A stretch of 5,939 bases of DNA from Actinomycetota bacterium. Lineage in GTDB: Bacteria; Actinomycetota; UBA4738; HRBIN12. Shown here in pieces: positions 4,833 to 5,939 of this stretch. The position numbers and the translations under genes are program-made. Every line of letters begins with the position of its first letter. The first letter of the stretch is position 1. Where the stretch lies: the NCBI GenBank assembly GCA_005883885.1, contig VAYF01000049.1, positions 1-5,939 on the forward strand, given 5' to 3'. The notes beneath the pieces are model-generated. The model had not been told where the DNA came from. It did not search any database and worked only from the letters and a program-made list of their open reading frames with translations.

Positions 4833-5939
4833 TCAGCGGGTTTCGCTGATCGCCTTCTCGAACACGGGGATCGCCCGTTCGACCATGTCGTCCGTCGCGG
4901 TGATCGAGAGCCGGAAGTACCCCGGCATCTCGAACATGTCGCCCGACATCCCCAAGACCTTGTCCTGCGCCAGCCGCCGGACGAAGGCGCTTTCGTCATC
5001 GATCGGCGAGCGCACGAGGAGGTAGAACGTCCCCTCCGGCGTATGGACCTGATAGCCGGCCGCGCGCAGCGCCTCGAGCAGCCGATCCCGGCGCAGCTGG
5101 AGCTTGTCCATATCGACGGTGATGTGCAGCAGATCCGGCAAGGCGTACTGCATCACGGCATCCGGCGCCATGTTGGACGTCGAGAAGCTGGCGGACATCG
5201 CGCCCTTGCGGAGCGCCTCACGGTCGGGCATCGTTGGCGGCATCGCCAGGAACCCGAGACGCTGGGCGGGGGCCAGCGCGCTCTTGCTGAAGGTGTGCAC
5301 CACGAGCGTGCGCGCGTAGTGGCGCGCCGGCGAGCGCATCACGTTTCCATCGAACAGGATCTTGCTGTACGCCTCGTCGGACAGGAGGTACGCCGGTCGT
5401 GCGGACCTGTCCGAGTGCCGCTGCAGGAGCGCAGCAAGCAGCGCGAGCGTGTCGTCCGGATAGATCCGCCCGGTCGGGTTGTTCGGCGTGTTGATCAGGA
5501 CCATCCGGGTGCGCGGCGTGAGCGCACCCTCGATCGCGCCCACGTCCAGGTCCCAGGTCGTCTCGTTCGCGCGCACCCGCACGGGCGTCGCACCCGCGCC
5601 CAGGATCAGCGCCTCGTAGAAGAACCAGGGCGGGCTCACGAATATGACCTCGTCACCGGGATCGAGCACGGTGGCCATCGCGAGCGCCATCGCACCGTGC
5701 GCCCCGCGCGTGAGGAGGATGTCGTTGGGTTCGAAAGCGATGCCGAGCTCGTCGCTGAGCGCGGCGGCGGCCGCTTCCGCGGCCCGAGGATCCGGCATCC
5801 CGTACGCGAACCACCGACGGTCTTGGGGCTCGAGCCATTTCTGAAGCGTCTCGACGTAGCCGGGCAATGCCGGGACCTCCGGATTGCCTGCGAGGAAGTC
5901 GCAGGCGTCGGGATCGCCCATGAGCGGAGCGGATCCCAT
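4833..5939 (-). CDS. PLP-dependent class I/II aminotransferase, probably 5'-truncated by window edge
   Basis: A fold-type I aminotransferase that moves an amino group between an amino acid and a 2-oxo acid using pyridoxal phosphate. Numbering from the ATG at the right edge: the cofactor-region loop TRGAHGAMA (77-85) and SPPWFFYEAL (102-111), NNPTG at 153-157, the PLP-pyridine Asp188 in SDEAY, the Schiff-base Lys219 in TFSKS with Arg227 downstream (QRLG), and the substrate-carboxylate Arg343 in YFRLSIT. All key residues are present. 368 residues are visible. Members are usually around 400 or slightly longer with a leading helix, and the ATG falls on the last base of the window with no upstream sequence to judge, so the true start may lie beyond the edge. 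It is first in the group with the VOC gene, 23 bases apart. Amino-donor specificity cannot be told from sequence. Confidence 0.92.
   Translation of the reverse strand: MGSAPLMGDPDACDFLAGNPEVPALPGYVETLQKWLEPQDRRWFAYGMPDPRAAEAAAAALSDELGIAFEPNDILLTRGAHGAMALAMATVLDPGDEVIFVSPPWFFYEALILGAGATPVRVRANETTWDLDVGAIEGALTPRTRMVLINTPNNPTGRIYPDDTLALLAALLQRHSDRSARPAYLLSDEAYSKILFDGNVMRSPARHYARTLVVHTFSKSALAPAQRLGFLAMPPTMPDREALRKGAMSASFSTSNMAPDAVMQYALPDLLHITVDMDKLQLRRDRLLEALRAAGYQVHTPEGTFYLLVRSPIDDESAFVRRLAQDKVLGMSGDMFEMPGYFRLSITATDDMVERAIPVFEKAISETR

Overview
The window is GC-rich bacterial DNA (G/C-dominated third codon positions, GTG starts, GGAGG-type ribosome sites, possible leaderless starts). Together with the gene families present, this suggests a high-GC Gram-positive, probably a soil or otherwise environmental member of the Actinomycetota. 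This is inferred from composition and protein style only; no marker gene (rRNA, ribosomal protein) is present to fix the lineage.

Layout. Positions 1-1180 (minus strand) hold the N-terminal two thirds of a glycoside hydrolase family 15 protein (glucoamylase/trehalase type) that runs off the left edge. A 266-base divergent intergenic region (1181-1446) separates it from a plus-strand pair. The first of these is a short-chain dehydrogenase with an extended, membrane-prone C-terminus (1447-2451). After a 120-base spacer carrying a promoter-like sequence and a hairpin comes a polytopic membrane protein resembling the Na+/phosphate (PNaS) symporters (2572-3768). Converging on it from the right is a minus-strand group transcribed in the order PLP-dependent aminotransferase (5939-4833, running off or starting exactly at the right edge), VOC/glyoxalase-fold protein (4809-4423) and RibD/DHFR-like reductase (4366-3788). 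The 23-base gap between the first two fits an operon. The third follows after 56 bases and has its own possible leaderless promoter.

How they fit together. The contents look like ordinary metabolic genes: glucan or trehalose hydrolysis, NAD(P)H-dependent redox chemistry, anion transport and amino-group transfer. No mobile element, CRISPR array, tRNA, rRNA or defence system is visible, and I do not see an evident new multi-gene system. The points most worth a second look are the transporter, which keeps the two-repeat PNaS layout but lacks the QSSS motifs; the dehydrogenase, with Thr in place of the usual catalytic Asn; and the divergent intergenic region, which contains an unusually strong Shine-Dalgarno ahead of a 33-codon reading frame and a stress-sigma-like promoter abutting the dehydrogenase start.
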